A stretch of DNA of 64,000 nucleotides from NCBI GenBank assembly GCA_943788045.1, contig CALSOT010000006.1:930001-994000 (forward strand), read 5' to 3'. Under the pieces are notes generated by a model. That model did not search any database. It was given only the letters and a program-made list of their open reading frames with translations, and had not been told where the DNA came from. The stretch comes from an uncultured Polaribacter sp. (GTDB lineage: Bacteria > Bacteroidota > Bacteroidia > Flavobacteriales > Flavobacteriaceae). The stretch's first letter is position 1, and every line of letters starts with the position of its first letter. This document shows positions 28,069 to 38,295 of this stretch, one piece after another. The position numbers were made by a program, and so were the translations under genes.

Positions 28069-28866
28069 ATGAACTGGACTTTATATGTTATTATTTTTCT
28101 TTGTATTATTTCGGTCATTAGTGGTATTCTGTATTTTATTCAAGAGAAATTTATTTTCATAAACGGTAAGAAATTAGACAGAGATTATCAATACAAATTT
28201 GCGAATACGTTTGAAGAAGTATTTATTAAAACAGACGCAAACAACGAAATTAATGCACTTCATTTTAAGTTGCCAAATCCAAAAGGAGTTGTTTTGTTTT
28301 GCCATGGTAATAAAGGGAATTTAACAAGATGGGGAAATCGAGTTTCTTATTTATTGGCATATAATTACGAGGTCTTGGTGTTTGATTACAGAAACTATGG
28401 CAAAAGTACTGGTAATTTTAATGAGCAAGCAATGTACAAGGATGCTTGTTTGGTATACAACCACTTAAAAAAGAGATTTAAGGAAGAATATATCGTGGTT
28501 TATGGTTTTTCTTTAGGAGCTACATTTGCAACACGAATAGCCGCTCTAAACAAGCCAAAAGAACTCGTTTTAGAAGCTCCTTTTTATAATTTAAGAAAAG
28601 CAATAATCTATATCTCTAAAATGGCTCCCGCTTTTTTGTTAAAGTATCAATTTAGAACCAATAAAGACATCTCTAAAGTAGTTGCACCAATTACTATTTT
28701 TCATGGAAATAATGACCTTACTACTTCTTACAAGGATTCTAAAAAGTTGTTGAGATTAAATTCATCAGTTTATAACCAGTATGTAGAAATTGATGATGGC
28801 ACGCACCATAACATTAGAGAGGCTAAAATTTATCAAGATAAGTTGAAAGAAATTTTACATCGTTAG
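28069..28866 (+). CDS. Membrane-anchored alpha/beta hydrolase
   Basis: This 265-residue protein has an N-terminal hydrophobic anchor (about residues 5-25) followed by an alpha/beta hydrolase domain. Visible features are the oxyanion region LFCHGNKGN (77-84), the nucleophile elbow GFSLG with Ser148, an acidic residue in HGNNDLTTS and a C-terminal histidine in DGTHHN. It resembles BEM46/YqkD-type serine hydrolases, whose substrates are unknown. It follows the nqr terminator and is separated from the next gene by 53 bp. Confidence 0.85.
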   Translation: MNWTLYVIIFLCIISVISGILYFIQEKFIFINGKKLDRDYQYKFANTFEEVFIKTDANNEINALHFKLPNPKGVVLFCHGNKGNLTRWGNRVSYLLAYNYEVLVFDYRNYGKSTGNFNEQAMYKDACLVYNHLKKRFKEEYIVVYGFSLGATFATRIAALNKPKELVLEAPFYNLRKAIIYISKMAPAFLLKYQFRTNKDISKVVAPITIFHGNNDLTTSYKDSKKLLRLNSSVYNQYVEIDDGTHHNIREAKIYQDKLKEILHR

Positions 28867-28919
28867 TGTTTTCTAAATTTTATAAATTGTATTTTTGATT
28901 TTTACAACGGTATTATTTT

Positions 28920-29369
28920 ATGAAACGTTTAGAGAAAATTTTAAAACAACATAAATACATCAAAATAAAATTGAAGAAAATTGCCTCTAATCATTTAGAA
29001 TTAAAGGCTAAAATTAATGATGTAAAGGGACGTTTTATTTTAGATACTGGTGCTTCAAACTCTTGTGTAGGGTTAGATCTAATAGATTATTTTAAATTAT
29101 CTACAGAAGAAAGTGAATCAAAAGCTGCTGGAGCAGGAGCTACGGATATGGAAACGCTACTTTCTAAAGATAACCACTTAAAAATAGGTGCTTGGAAAAC
29201 GAAAAAAGGTGATTTAGTTTTATTTGATTTATCGCATGTAAATAACGCTTTAACACAACACAATGTAAAAGAGGTGCATGGTATTATTGGAGCTGATGTT
29301 TTACAAAAAGGAAAAGCATTTATAGACTATAATAAAAATGTATTATACTTGAAAAAAGTAAAGAAGTAA
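28920..29369 (+). CDS. Retropepsin-like (clan AA) aspartic protease family protein
   Basis: This 149-residue protein carries one aspartic protease signature, GRFILDTGAS with catalytic-type Asp42. The downstream GIIGADVLQKGKAFIDY resembles the flap and hydrophobic-hydrophobic-Gly motif of single-domain retropepsins, which act as homodimers. No signal peptide is seen. Function and substrate are unknown. It lies 20 bp before the YqeY-family gene and is probably cotranscribed with it. Confidence 0.82.
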   Translation: MKRLEKILKQHKYIKIKLKKIASNHLELKAKINDVKGRFILDTGASNSCVGLDLIDYFKLSTEESESKAAGAGATDMETLLSKDNHLKIGAWKTKKGDLVLFDLSHVNNALTQHNVKEVHGIIGADVLQKGKAFIDYNKNVLYLKKVKK

Positions 29370-29389
29370 TTAATTTAAAATAAGAAAAA

Positions 29390-29839
29390 ATGAGTTTGCA
29401 AAAACAGGTAATGGACAAGATGAAAGAAGCGATGAAAGCAAAAGATAAAGTTGCTTTACAAGCTTTAAGATCCGTAAAATCTGCATTTTTATTGGCAAAA
29501 ACGGAATCGGGTGCTCAAGAAGAATTAACAGAAGAACAAGAATCTAAAATCATCCAGAAACAGGTAAAGCAAAGAAAAGATAGTGCGGCTATTTTTATCA
29601 AACAAAATAGAGAAGACTTAGCAGCGCCAGAATTAGCAGAAATAGCAGTGTTAGAACAGTTTTTACCTGAAGCATTATCAGAAGAAAAAGTGGAAGAAGT
29701 GGTTGTGGCCGTTATAAAAAGGTTAGATGCTTCTGGCATGAAAGACATGGGTAAAGTAATGGGGGTGGTTTCTAAAGAATTAGCCGGCCAAGCAGATGGT
29801 GCAACCATTTCTGGTTTGGTAAAAAAGAATTTAATATAG
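29390..29839 (+). CDS. GatB/YqeY domain-containing protein
   Basis: This 149-residue protein is entirely a YqeY domain, seen from MKEAMKAKDKVALQALRSVKSA at the start and LEQFLPEALSEEKVEEVV in the middle. The C-terminal KDMGKVMGVVSKELAGQADGA completes it. The domain is related to the tail of GatB, the amidotransferase that makes Gln-tRNA(Gln), so a tRNA-related role is inferred. A tRNA gene lies 33 bp downstream, which may be coincidence. Confidence 0.92.
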   Translation: MSLQKQVMDKMKEAMKAKDKVALQALRSVKSAFLLAKTESGAQEELTEEQESKIIQKQVKQRKDSAAIFIKQNREDLAAPELAEIAVLEQFLPEALSEEKVEEVVVAVIKRLDASGMKDMGKVMGVVSKELAGQADGATISGLVKKNLI

Positions 29840-29852
29840 ATAAAATATTATA

Positions 29853-29868
29853 GCATTCGTAAGAATGC
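29853..29868. repeat. Small perfect hairpin between yqeY-like gene and tRNA
   Basis: GCATTC (29853-29858) and GAATGC (29863-29868) are perfectly complementary around GTAA. There is no T run, so it is more likely a processing hairpin or chance than a terminator. Confidence 0.45.
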
Positions 29869-29872
29869 AAAT

Positions 29873-29946
29873 GGCTCCATAGTTCAACTGAATAGAATAT
29901 CAGATTTCGGCTCTGAGGGTTGCAGGTTTGAATCCTGCTGGAGTCA
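29873..29946 (+). tRNA. tRNA-Arg (anticodon UCG)
   Basis: A 74-nt cloverleaf can be drawn by hand: acceptor GGCTCCA/TGGAGTC, D-stem GTTC/GAAT, anticodon stem TCAGA/TCTGA with loop TTTCGGC (anticodon TCG at its centre), variable loop of 5, T-stem GCAGG/CCTGC, discriminator A. CCA is not encoded, which is common in Bacteroidetes. The D-loop has G18-A19 rather than G18-G19, and the T-loop TTTGAAT has U56 rather than C56. The usual 19-56 tertiary pair is therefore A-U instead of G-C, a compensatory change. Confidence 0.93.
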
Positions 29947-29948
29947 CT

Positions 29949-29991
29949 AATTATCCCCCAAAAAAAATATTTTGTTTTTTGGGGGATAATT
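29949..29991 (+). terminator. Perfect 17-bp hairpin terminating the tRNA transcript
   Basis: AATTATCCCCCAAAAAA (29949-29965) is exactly complementary to TTTTTTGGGGGATAATT (29975-29991), with a 9-nt loop. It starts 3 nt after the tRNA. The five G-C pairs sit in the middle of the stem. Confidence 0.85.
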
Positions 29992-30020
29992 TCTTATATT
30001 ACAATGTTAAATTTAAATCA

Positions 30021-30836
30021 ATGAAAAATCTACTCTTAATCACAGCTATTTTATTACTGGGATGTTCCGGCAATGATTCTTCCACCTACAACGATAACGA
30101 TTCGGGTGGTGATGACAACTCTAATGATGCACCACTTGTTTTAAGTATACTATCAACAGATATTGAAAATTCAAATTATATATATTCTGACGTATATACT
30201 TATGATGGAAACAAGCTTGAAAGTGTAACACAATCTGATAACCAATCCAGTAATATCTCGACATATTATTTTGTTTACACGAATGACAAGGTTGTAAGAA
30301 TTGATGGTTATACTTCATACAACGCTTCGGAGCCAACTAAAACTGAAGAAGTCAATTATTCTTATGACTCGCAAGGCAGACTAGTATTAATGGTACATAC
30401 TGATTCTTATGAAACTGAAACGGGTACTTTTACTTATAATGCAAACGGTAGTGTTACTTTTAACCAGTCATATAAAGACAACAATAGCCCTAATAGCAAT
30501 GAAAACACCATATCATTACAATTTGATAATAAAGATAATTTAATTAGTTATTCTGATGGTGAAGATACCCGAGTATTAGAATATGATAACTATAAGAGTC
30601 CATTTAAAAATGTGGTGGGTTTAAATTTTCATATACTTTTAAGCGGAGAATTAACTACTTCTGAGATATTTAGTTTGAATAACAATTGTACTTCAGCTTC
30701 ATTTACTAATTCACAAGGAGAGACTTTTTCAGATTCGTTTAGTTACGATTATAATCAAGAAGGCTATCCTAGACAAATCATAAGGAAAGATTATGAAGGC
30801 TATGAATCAACAATTTCAATTCAATATTCAAATTAA
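30021..30836 (+). CDS. Hypothetical lipoprotein
   Basis: This protein of 271 residues starts at MKNLLLITAILLLGCSG, a clear lipobox with Cys15. A longer in-frame start at 29928 lies inside the tRNA and can be dismissed. The mature part starts with an Asp/Asn/Ser-rich linker, then beta-rich repeats of the form YDSQGRLV and FTYNANGSVTF, reminiscent of RHS/YD-like or DUF4595-like hairpins in Bacteroidetes lipoproteins. No enzymatic motif is visible. It stands alone between the tRNA hairpin and a bidirectional terminator. Confidence 0.75.
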   Translation: MKNLLLITAILLLGCSGNDSSTYNDNDSGGDDNSNDAPLVLSILSTDIENSNYIYSDVYTYDGNKLESVTQSDNQSSNISTYYFVYTNDKVVRIDGYTSYNASEPTKTEEVNYSYDSQGRLVLMVHTDSYETETGTFTYNANGSVTFNQSYKDNNSPNSNENTISLQFDNKDNLISYSDGEDTRVLEYDNYKSPFKNVVGLNFHILLSGELTTSEIFSLNNNCTSASFTNSQGETFSDSFSYDYNQEGYPRQIIRKDYEGYESTISIQYSN

Positions 30837-30939
30837 ACTTTATATATTTTAGTATCAATTTTTTTAGAACTTAATTACTGTTTTGAAATTTTGAATAATT
30901 TTAAACTTTTAAAAGTTTCGGTCATAAACATACAATACA

Positions 30940-30972
30940 AAAAAAACGCCAAGTTTACTTGAGCGTTTTTTT
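30940..30972. terminator. Bidirectional terminator between convergent genes
   Basis: AACGC-CAAG pairs with CTTG-A-GCGTT around TTTA, with one bulge, and A and T runs flank both sides. It lies between the lipoprotein gene (+) and the DUF4215-repeat gene (-). Confidence 0.85.
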
Positions 30973-31036
30973 TGTACTATTTTCTGAGCAGCGTTTTTTG
31001 GGAATAGCGAAACTACTCATTGCATAAAAATCAATA

Positions 31037-32428
31037 CTATTTTTTTAAAATGTTAGATACTTTAAAATAGGTTCCTAATTGATTTGTAACATTAATTTTT
31101 AGAAGGTAGTTTCCTGATTGTAGAAATTGAATGTCTTCAAAAACAATTTCATTTTTTCCAAAGCTCACATTATCAATTGTCTTTGCATGCACTTGTTTGC
31201 CTGTAATGTCATAAACTAATAGTTCAACATCAGAATTGTGTAATAAGTATAATGAAACAGTAAGTTGATTTGTAAAAGGAATTGGATATGATTTTAGTTC
31301 AGTAAATGCAATATCATATTCATTAATGGCGAGAGATTCTAATTCACAAGTACTGCTACATCCGTCACCATTTGTAGTATTACCGTCATCACAAGCTTCG
31401 CTTGTATTAAGGACACCATCACCACAAAAATTTTCTGCATCACAAGTACTGCTACAATTGTCACCGTCTGTGGTATTTCCATCGTCACAAACTTCATTTC
31501 CCTCTAAAATTCCATTACCACAAACACTTTCTAATTCACAAGTACTGCTACATCCGTCACCATTTGTAGTATTGCCGTCATCACAAGCTTCGCTTGTATT
31601 AAGGACTCCATCACCACAAAAATTTTCTGCATCACAAGTACTGCTGCAATTGTCGCCGTCTATGGTATTTCCATCGTCACAAACTTCATTTCCCTCTAAA
31701 ATTCCATTACCACAAACACTTTCTAATTCACACGTGCTGCTACACCCGTCACCATTTGTAGTATTGCCGTCATCACAAGCTTCGCTTGTATTAAGGACTC
31801 CATCACCACAAAAATTTTCTGCATCACAAGTACTGCTGCAATTGTCACCGTCTGTGGTATTTCCATCGTCACAAACTTCATTTCCCTCTAAAATTCCATT
31901 ACCACAAACACTTTCTAATTCACACGTGCTGCTGCACCCGTCACCATTTGTAGTATTGCCGTCATCACAAGATTCACCTGCACCTGCATCTAAGACGCCA
32001 TCGCCACAAACACTTAAACTGAAATTACCAATATTGGTTTTGGCATGCCTATTTAGATTTAAAAAAGAGCTTAACTTATTTATGGAGCCGAATCCTTTTC
32101 TTTTTTTTATGACAAGACTTGTTTGGTCGTAATTTACAATCGTTGGCACTGCTTGAATCTTATAGAGTGCAGCTATTTTTTTTCCTGCATCGGTTTTAAT
32201 ATTAACGATTTGTATGTTGTATTTGGATTTAATAAGTTCTTGAAATTTTTCATTTTGAACTATTTCTTTTTCCATTTTTGTGCAATAGGGGCAATCTGGA
32301 CTGTAAAAAATTAGTACTGATTTTTTTAGGTCAACATCATTTTTAAGGCAGTTTAAAAACCCTCTTGAAGCATGAAGATTTAAAGATGTTATGAAAATAA
32401 TAAGTAAAATTCCTATGTTTTTTTTCAT
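31037..32428 (-). CDS. Thioredoxin-like / DUF4215 Cys-rich repeat / T9SS surface protein
   Basis: This 463-residue protein has an unusual architecture. A signal peptide (MKKNIGILLIIFITSLNLHA) is followed by a thioredoxin-fold domain (about 25-130) with the redox motif CPYC (46-49) and a cis-proline in AVPTIV. Seven Cys-rich repeats of the DUF4215 / Myxococcus Cys-rich type follow (about 140-365), each CGDGxL..ExCDDGNTTNGDGCSSTC. A type A T9SS sorting domain (about 375-463) ends it. The repeats are Asp/Gly-rich and resemble calcium-binding loops. A disulfide oxidoreductase or isomerase acting on the surface is an inference. The repeats are nearly identical at DNA level. Confidence 0.88.
   Translation of the reverse strand: MKKNIGILLIIFITSLNLHASRGFLNCLKNDVDLKKSVLIFYSPDCPYCTKMEKEIVQNEKFQELIKSKYNIQIVNIKTDAGKKIAALYKIQAVPTIVNYDQTSLVIKKRKGFGSINKLSSFLNLNRHAKTNIGNFSLSVCGDGVLDAGAGESCDDGNTTNGDGCSSTCELESVCGNGILEGNEVCDDGNTTDGDNCSSTCDAENFCGDGVLNTSEACDDGNTTNGDGCSSTCELESVCGNGILEGNEVCDDGNTIDGDNCSSTCDAENFCGDGVLNTSEACDDGNTTNGDGCSSTCELESVCGNGILEGNEVCDDGNTTDGDNCSSTCDAENFCGDGVLNTSEACDDGNTTNGDGCSSTCELESLAINEYDIAFTELKSYPIPFTNQLTVSLYLLHNSDVELLVYDITGKQVHAKTIDNVSFGKNEIVFEDIQFLQSGNYLLKINVTNQLGTYFKVSNILKK
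31340..31915 (-). repeat. Three tandem 192-bp higher-order repeats in the DUF4215 gene
   Basis: A recognisable sequence (TAATTCAC... on the + strand) recurs at 31340, 31532, 31724 and 31916, exactly 192 bp apart. Each 192-bp unit encodes two alternating DUF4215 repeats of 33 and 31 residues (64 in total). The units differ by only a few bases, which implies recent expansion. Confidence 0.9.
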
Positions 32429-32557
32429 CGTAAAGGGTTAATTAGCTCGTACTCAATATACGTAATAAATTGTAAAAGAACGAATTCATTAAAAAGAGCA
32501 ACCAATTAAGACAATTTAAAAAGTGTGAGTTTTTGTAATTCTAGGTCATAACAATAG

Positions 32558-32601
32558 AAATCCCAAAGGTAAAAAAGTATGCTTTTTTACCTTTGGGATT
32601 T
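32558..32601. terminator. Very strong 20-bp hairpin terminator
   Basis: The 20-base arm at 32558-32577 (AAATCCCAAAGG then TAAAAAAG) is perfectly complementary to 32582-32601, with loop TATG. It lies downstream of adhesin copy A on the minus strand. The T run is longer on the + strand. Confidence 0.85.
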
Positions 32602-32629
32602 TTTTATGAGTAAAACCTAACGTTATCGC

Positions 32630-34201
32630 TTATTCAATAACAATTTTTTTATTGTTAATCCCTTTATTGGTGGTTATTTTAGAAATATAAACCCCTGCTG
32701 GTAATCCCGGTTGTAATTCTAGTAGGTACGATTCCGCATGCTCATCAATTTTCCAAGTACTTATGGTTTTACCTAAAATAGTATAAAGTTCTATTTTTTT
32801 AATGTCTATGTTGTAATCTTTAGTAACTATTAAATGGTGGTTTTCATTATCTACATAAAGATTTGTGTATAGATTGATCGTTTCAGTATCTAAAGACAAC
32901 ACAGTGTTTGGTTTAAAAGCCAATACAAATCGATCTGTGTATGTACCCTTTTGTAAAGTAAAACTAGCGTTCTCTTCTAATATTTCATAAGAAATACCCG
33001 TTACTTTATCTTTAATATAGATGTTACTATCAATATTTTTTACTTCATCTAACGTTATAGAGAACTCAGTAGTGTTTTCTACAACAATTTCTATAGGCAA
33101 CTCTATATCTTTAGAAAATGCTTGCACTCCAGCAATTATATAATGATTCTCTTGATTAGGAAATTTCCAATAAAAGTCGGTCTTCCCCGTATCAAACATT
33201 TCAGAATCATATCCTTTATCGTATGCAAAAGAATTATTTTCTTTAAAAGAGACGCCAATTTGTCGGTGGTATGTTTTACCGTCATCTTGGTTTAGAGCAT
33301 TCATTCCTAGTTTTAGAGTAGCCAAACTATTGTAGTAACGTTCGTTAGCGGTTGTGTTTTTTTCTTTTTTCTTACCAGACTTAAAGAAGATAGAATTCGT
33401 ACCGCCATCTTCTTCTACAAATTCTCTTTGGCTGTTGTTAAATTTAATAGCTCCACCATCACCGCTATCGCCGCCCACATAGAATCCTTGTCCAACAGGT
33501 ATATAAGTTCCTGGTGTTTTATAATGGTATTCGGATACTTCTTGATAAGCTGCTGTGCTCATAGAAAGGTTTATTGTTGCATACCCGCCTATGTAGCCAC
33601 TTTGATAATGACCTTTATTAGTATCTTTTTCACCTACATGATCCCAGAAATATAATGTACCTTCTATACTACTTAAATTATCTTGGATAAATTTTCGTGC
33701 ATTAAGTGCAGAGCTAAACGGGTTTCCTAATAAGTACCAATTTTCGGCTCCAATATTTGTTGTCAATTCCCCGTCGTTCGGGCTTCCGGTAAAGGTATAG
33801 TTTTGAGCTTCTCCAGGGCCTTTAAATATAAAACCGTCAGTTGCTGGTATTGTACCATCTTTTCCCTTTCGAATCCAATTAGACATGTTTCCTGTAGCAC
33901 TTGCAAAAGTATATATCCAACGGGTGGATAATAGAATTCTACCATTTTCATCAATACTACCATCATGGTTACTGGTAAATAATATGTCTTTCGCAATATT
34001 ACCTGCTTCTTGTCCAACAGTTGCAGTAGCATCTAAAGGTGTTGTACCATCTTTAAATACGCTTGCTACTGTATAGGTATCTGCTGCCAAATCTGTTGTT
34101 ACAGGAGACGACATGTAATTATATCGATATACACTTGCTATGTCTGAATTTCGGTCTATATAAATTTTACCATTACCAGTTACCTTTGCAGTATCCTTCA
34201 T
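32630..34201 (-). pseudogene. Adhesin copy A, C-terminal segment with T9SS sorting domain
   Basis: This 523-residue open segment is the C-terminal part of copy A. It includes the YNYMSSPV block, a glycine-rich beta domain (GFIFKGPGEAQNYTF, GYIGGYATINLSMS, PGTYIPVGQGFYVGG) and the type A T9SS tail. It reads in a frame different from the upstream body. Relative to copy B there is one extra C on the + strand near 34195, so GAAGAT became GAAGGAT on the coding strand. The apparent start MKDTAK is therefore an internal artefact. Without repair of the frame, the body of the protein would lack its secretion signal. Confidence 0.85.
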
Positions 34202-37200
34202 GTGTTTGAATGAGTTGACTTGTACCTATCAAACGTATTTCTGCACCAGTTTCTATATTAACTTCATTCGTAACCAATAATAATTGGTTTTCTACAGATA
34301 GTATATTATTTCCTTTTATTTCTAATTTATCTGCACTTAATGTGTTACCACTATGTGTATAGTTCTCATTGATGATAACAGTTCTAGATCTATCTGGTTC
34401 ACCGTTGTCCCAGGTATTATCTGCGGTTCTTGTTGTTGGGCCAAAAATATGCTTTCCTAAATGCGTGTTACGCTCAATAGAAGAATTTGTAATTTCTGAC
34501 AACAAAGGATCGTGTGGGTGTCGTTCAAAGTTATTAAAATCTGTTTTTAGACTGTCATTCTTAAATTCTATCCATTCATTGGAATCATACTCAGCATTAG
34601 GAGCTAATATTTGGTCTTTACGTACATAGGCAGATTTGTCATTCAAACCATTTACCACATCTGTTCTCGTATCCCAAGGAATGTTACTACCTGCCATTCC
34701 ACTTCTAGAAATAGTAATAATATCATTTTCAGAGGAATTTACTGTAATAACTTTAACATCTTCAGATACTTCAGAATTATGACCGATTGAAGATTCTATT
34801 GCATCTGTATTACCATCTGTAAACAAATTAATATTTAAAGCATGCGGTACAATAATTTTGTCAGGCGCACTATTACTTATTTCTATACTTCTGTCTATTC
34901 CATTTCTGTAAATCTGTGTTATGATAGGTACACCACAGCCATTTTTACCATTGTCTAAAGCATAGGTAGTGTAATTACTCGCTATAAAGGTATTACCATT
35001 ATCTAATGCAGTTTTTATGTTGTTAGACAAACCATTGTCTCCAACAGGGTCTGCGGTTGTATCAATAACAGCATTTTCTGTGTTATCAACGATACCATCT
35101 GTGTCGCTTACGTCGCTACTTTTTAGAACGGTAGGTGTAGCTGCTTCTATGGCATCTGGGCAACCATCGCCATCACTATCTAAGTCTAATCTATTTTCTA
35201 TGCCATCGTTGTCTGTATCGATATCAACATTGGTTTGATCGCCAACAACAATTTCTTTAATCTTAAAATTTCCGTCATCGCGATTTATCATTTCTATTTG
35301 AAGAAATTCTGTATTTGAATCTAAGGTATATTCTATCAGATAAACTGTTTCAATTACACTTAGATCACTTTGATCAATGATATATGCATTCGTTCCACCT
35401 CCTAAATCGGCAGCACTAGAAGATAATTGTGCGACTCTTAATTGTTTTTCATTGTCATTATTTTTGTTGACATATATTTTTAGCGTTGTACCATTAGCAA
35501 TTTTTCCGTCTATTGCACTTCCATTTAAATCAACAATTATGTGGGAATCATCGCTACTTAAAGCAATTTTTTGATCAGTATCGTTAGTTATACCATCACT
35601 AATTTGATCAATTAATGTGTCATTACCAATATTATTGTATGAAACAATCTCCAACGAAGAAGAGGCTCCTGAGGCAACCTCAGGAATATCAGCACCGTAC
35701 TCTTCTGTATCTAAAATACCATCATTATCATCGTCTATATCTATAGTATCGTAAATACCATCACTGTCGGTGTCTAGACAGACGCTGGAATTAGAAGCAT
35801 TGGTTACGGCTGATTTTGTACCGGTGTATCCATCACTTCCGGTAACTTTACCATTGGTGTCTACCACCAATTCTCCGTCTGCATCTAGAGTACCATCAAC
35901 AATACCGTCTTTATTGTCATCGGTAAAACCAGCTTCATTTGCATCGTAACAACCATCACCGTCACTGTCTATATTTAAGAAATCTGCATTATCAGACCCT
36001 GTTGTGTTAATCGGTATTAATCCTGTACCTGAGCAGTCAACTGAGCTTGGACCTGATAGTGTATATTCTATGCGGTAGATTTTTAAATTTTTTGCATTAT
36101 CAGTTTCTATTCTAATATAATCTGTATTTTCACTTGGCAGTCGTGTTTTTGTAAAGGTGTATGGTTGTATACCCGTGTTTGCCGGTACTGTAATTTCCCC
36201 CATATTAGAATCTCCTGTGAGTAAGTCTCCATTTTGATCAGATCTATCTGTTCTAACAGTTTGGTCTGCAGTATCGCCATTTGCCATATATATGGTTACC
36301 GTTATGTCATGAGTTATGGTATCATCAAAACCAAAAACGATAAATGCATTTGTGTACTTATTAGCTTGCGTATAGTCATTCGTATTTCCTATTGCATTAT
36401 GATAGTTTGGAAATTCGGAAGAAGTTGGTATCTCAGTAGCGTACTTTGTTGAGCTGTTAGCTGTTATCGTACAATTATCATCATACATATCTACCAAACC
36501 GTCTTCATCTAAATCTTCGAGGTTGTCTGCAATACCATTGTTATCTGTGTCTGCACCACCTGCCTCTAAAAGATCAAAAATACCATCGTTGTCTGAGTCT
36601 AAATCTAAATGGTTGGGTATGCCATCGCCATCAAAATCGTCATTTCCTTCAAGAGTATCTAAAATACCATCGTTATCATCATCTATATCTATGTAATCGT
36701 AGATGCCATCATTGTCAGTATCTAAACAAGCACTGGTATTAGAAGCATTTGTTACGGCTGATGTTGTACCGGTATAGCCATCGCTACCGATTACTTTACC
36801 GTCTGCGTCAACTCCCGTTCCATATACTTGTCCTAGTTTATCAGAATCTTTAGAGGCTGTAAAACGGGCTTCATTTACATCGTAACAACCGTCACCATCA
36901 CTGTCTGTATCTAAAGAGTTAGGTATGCCGTCATTGTCAGGGTCATTAGAACAGCTTGTCGATGCTCCATAAATTTGTGGCCAATCAACTTGATGTTTAT
37001 CAAAAAGCTCGTGTCCAGTGTGGCTTATCCTAATATTAGCTGATGTTATTCCAAAACCGGCATCACCACTTGAGTACTTTCGTCCTTGCCAATTGTCATA
37101 AGTTGTTGTATTTATATTATCAGTAGTAAGGGCATGAGCATTATAAGCACTACTATTAATACCTATTCTAATTTCGTTACCATCTGGAGTGATTTCAAAG

Positions 37201-38294
37201 AAAACCCCCACGTCTAGGAGATCATCTAATGGTATTACACTTATAAATGATTTTTTAGGATTACCATATTCATCAACATAATAATGCCAGATTCTTAAAT
37301 TTGCCGTTTGAAGGTTGCCGCCATAGAAGGTATCATATCTTTCTAATGCATAAAATGGCCCCTGAAAATTCCTGGCGGCCTCCCAATCACTCCTTACTAT
37401 AGTAGTATATATAGGATCTTTTGGAATTCCAATAAATAAAAAATTACGACCGCCCAGTTCTTCATAGACTTGTTTCAAAAATGTACCGTTGAATACTGTT
37501 CTCTGTCCTGCTGCAAAGCCATTAGCAATCTCATAAGATTTAAAGTTTGGATAAGCTGAATCTGAAGAAGGTCCTGAAGTATCTAGTTCAATTAAGTTTG
37601 ATGTAATATCAATTAGACATTCGACTGTATCTAAAATACCATCGTTATCATCGTCTAAATCTATGTAATCGTATATGCCGTCATTGTCGCTGTCTGGACA
37701 AGCACTAGAATCATTCTCATCTATTACAGCTGGCATTGTGCCAGTATAGCCATCGTTACCGATTACTGTACCGTTTGCAGTATCCGTTATTCCATTTACT
37801 TGACCTAGTTTATTAGTATCTGTAGAAAGTGTAAAACCAGCTTCAATAGCATCGTAACAGCCATCATCATCACTATCTGTATTTAAGAAATCTGCATTAC
37901 CAGAACCTGTGGTGTTTGTAAGTGTTAAGCCTGTACCAGAGCAACTTGCTGCGCTTAGATCTGGTGTTGTACAATTGTTATCATATATATCTGCTAAGCC
38001 ATCATTGTCTAAGTCTTCTAAATTGTCTGCAATACCATTGTTATCTGTGTCTACACCACCTGCCTCTAAAAGATCGTAAATACCATCGTTGTCTGAGTCT
38101 AAATCTAAATGGTTGGGTACACCATCGTTATCAAAATCAAAGCCTATTGCAATTCCATTTAAATCTAAACCACCGGGTGAATCTGCGTCTAAGTAATTTT
38201 TTATGTCGTCGCCATCTGCATCTGCTGTTGGGTCTGTTCCTTGGCCTTCGTCTGTATCTAAAATACCATCGTTATCAGAATCTAAATCGATGTC
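34173..38294 (-). pseudogene. Adhesin copy A, TSP3-repeat body
   Basis: This open frame of 1373 codons has the ATG at 37736 internal and stays open upstream to 38294. It carries at least a dozen Asp-rich TSP3-type calcium-binding units (for example [20 protein letters not shown]). An unrecognised module of about 190 residues lies near the ATG: AGQRTVFNGTFL, FLFIGIPKD, ITPDGNEIRIGIN and YSSGDAGFGIT. There are also discoidin-like beta segments (VTIYMANGD; VDLNGSAIDGKI) and a final beta-helix-like block (LEIKGNNILSVENQLL). It ends at a TAA created by the frameshift at about 34195. One extra A at 38295 separates it from its signal peptide. Confidence 0.82.
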
Positions 38295-38295
38295 A

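Noticed and set aside
27887..28072. Small + frame at the end of nqrF
   Set aside because: It overlaps the nqrF end in another frame and spans the terminator hairpin.
29928..30020. Extended N-terminus of the lipoprotein at 30021
   Set aside because: It would start inside the tRNA and run through its terminator hairpin. The ATG at 30021 gives a perfect lipoprotein signal.
31326..32132. Repetitive 268-codon + strand frame opposite the DUF4215 gene
   Set aside because: The real strand encodes a signal peptide, thioredoxin domain, Cys-rich repeats and T9SS tail; the + frame only mirrors the DNA repeat.
34173..34201. Programmed ribosomal frameshift joining copy A body and C-terminus
   Set aside because: No slippery heptamer or downstream stem is visible at the GAAGGATAC site, and copy B reads through in a single frame, so a mutation is simpler.
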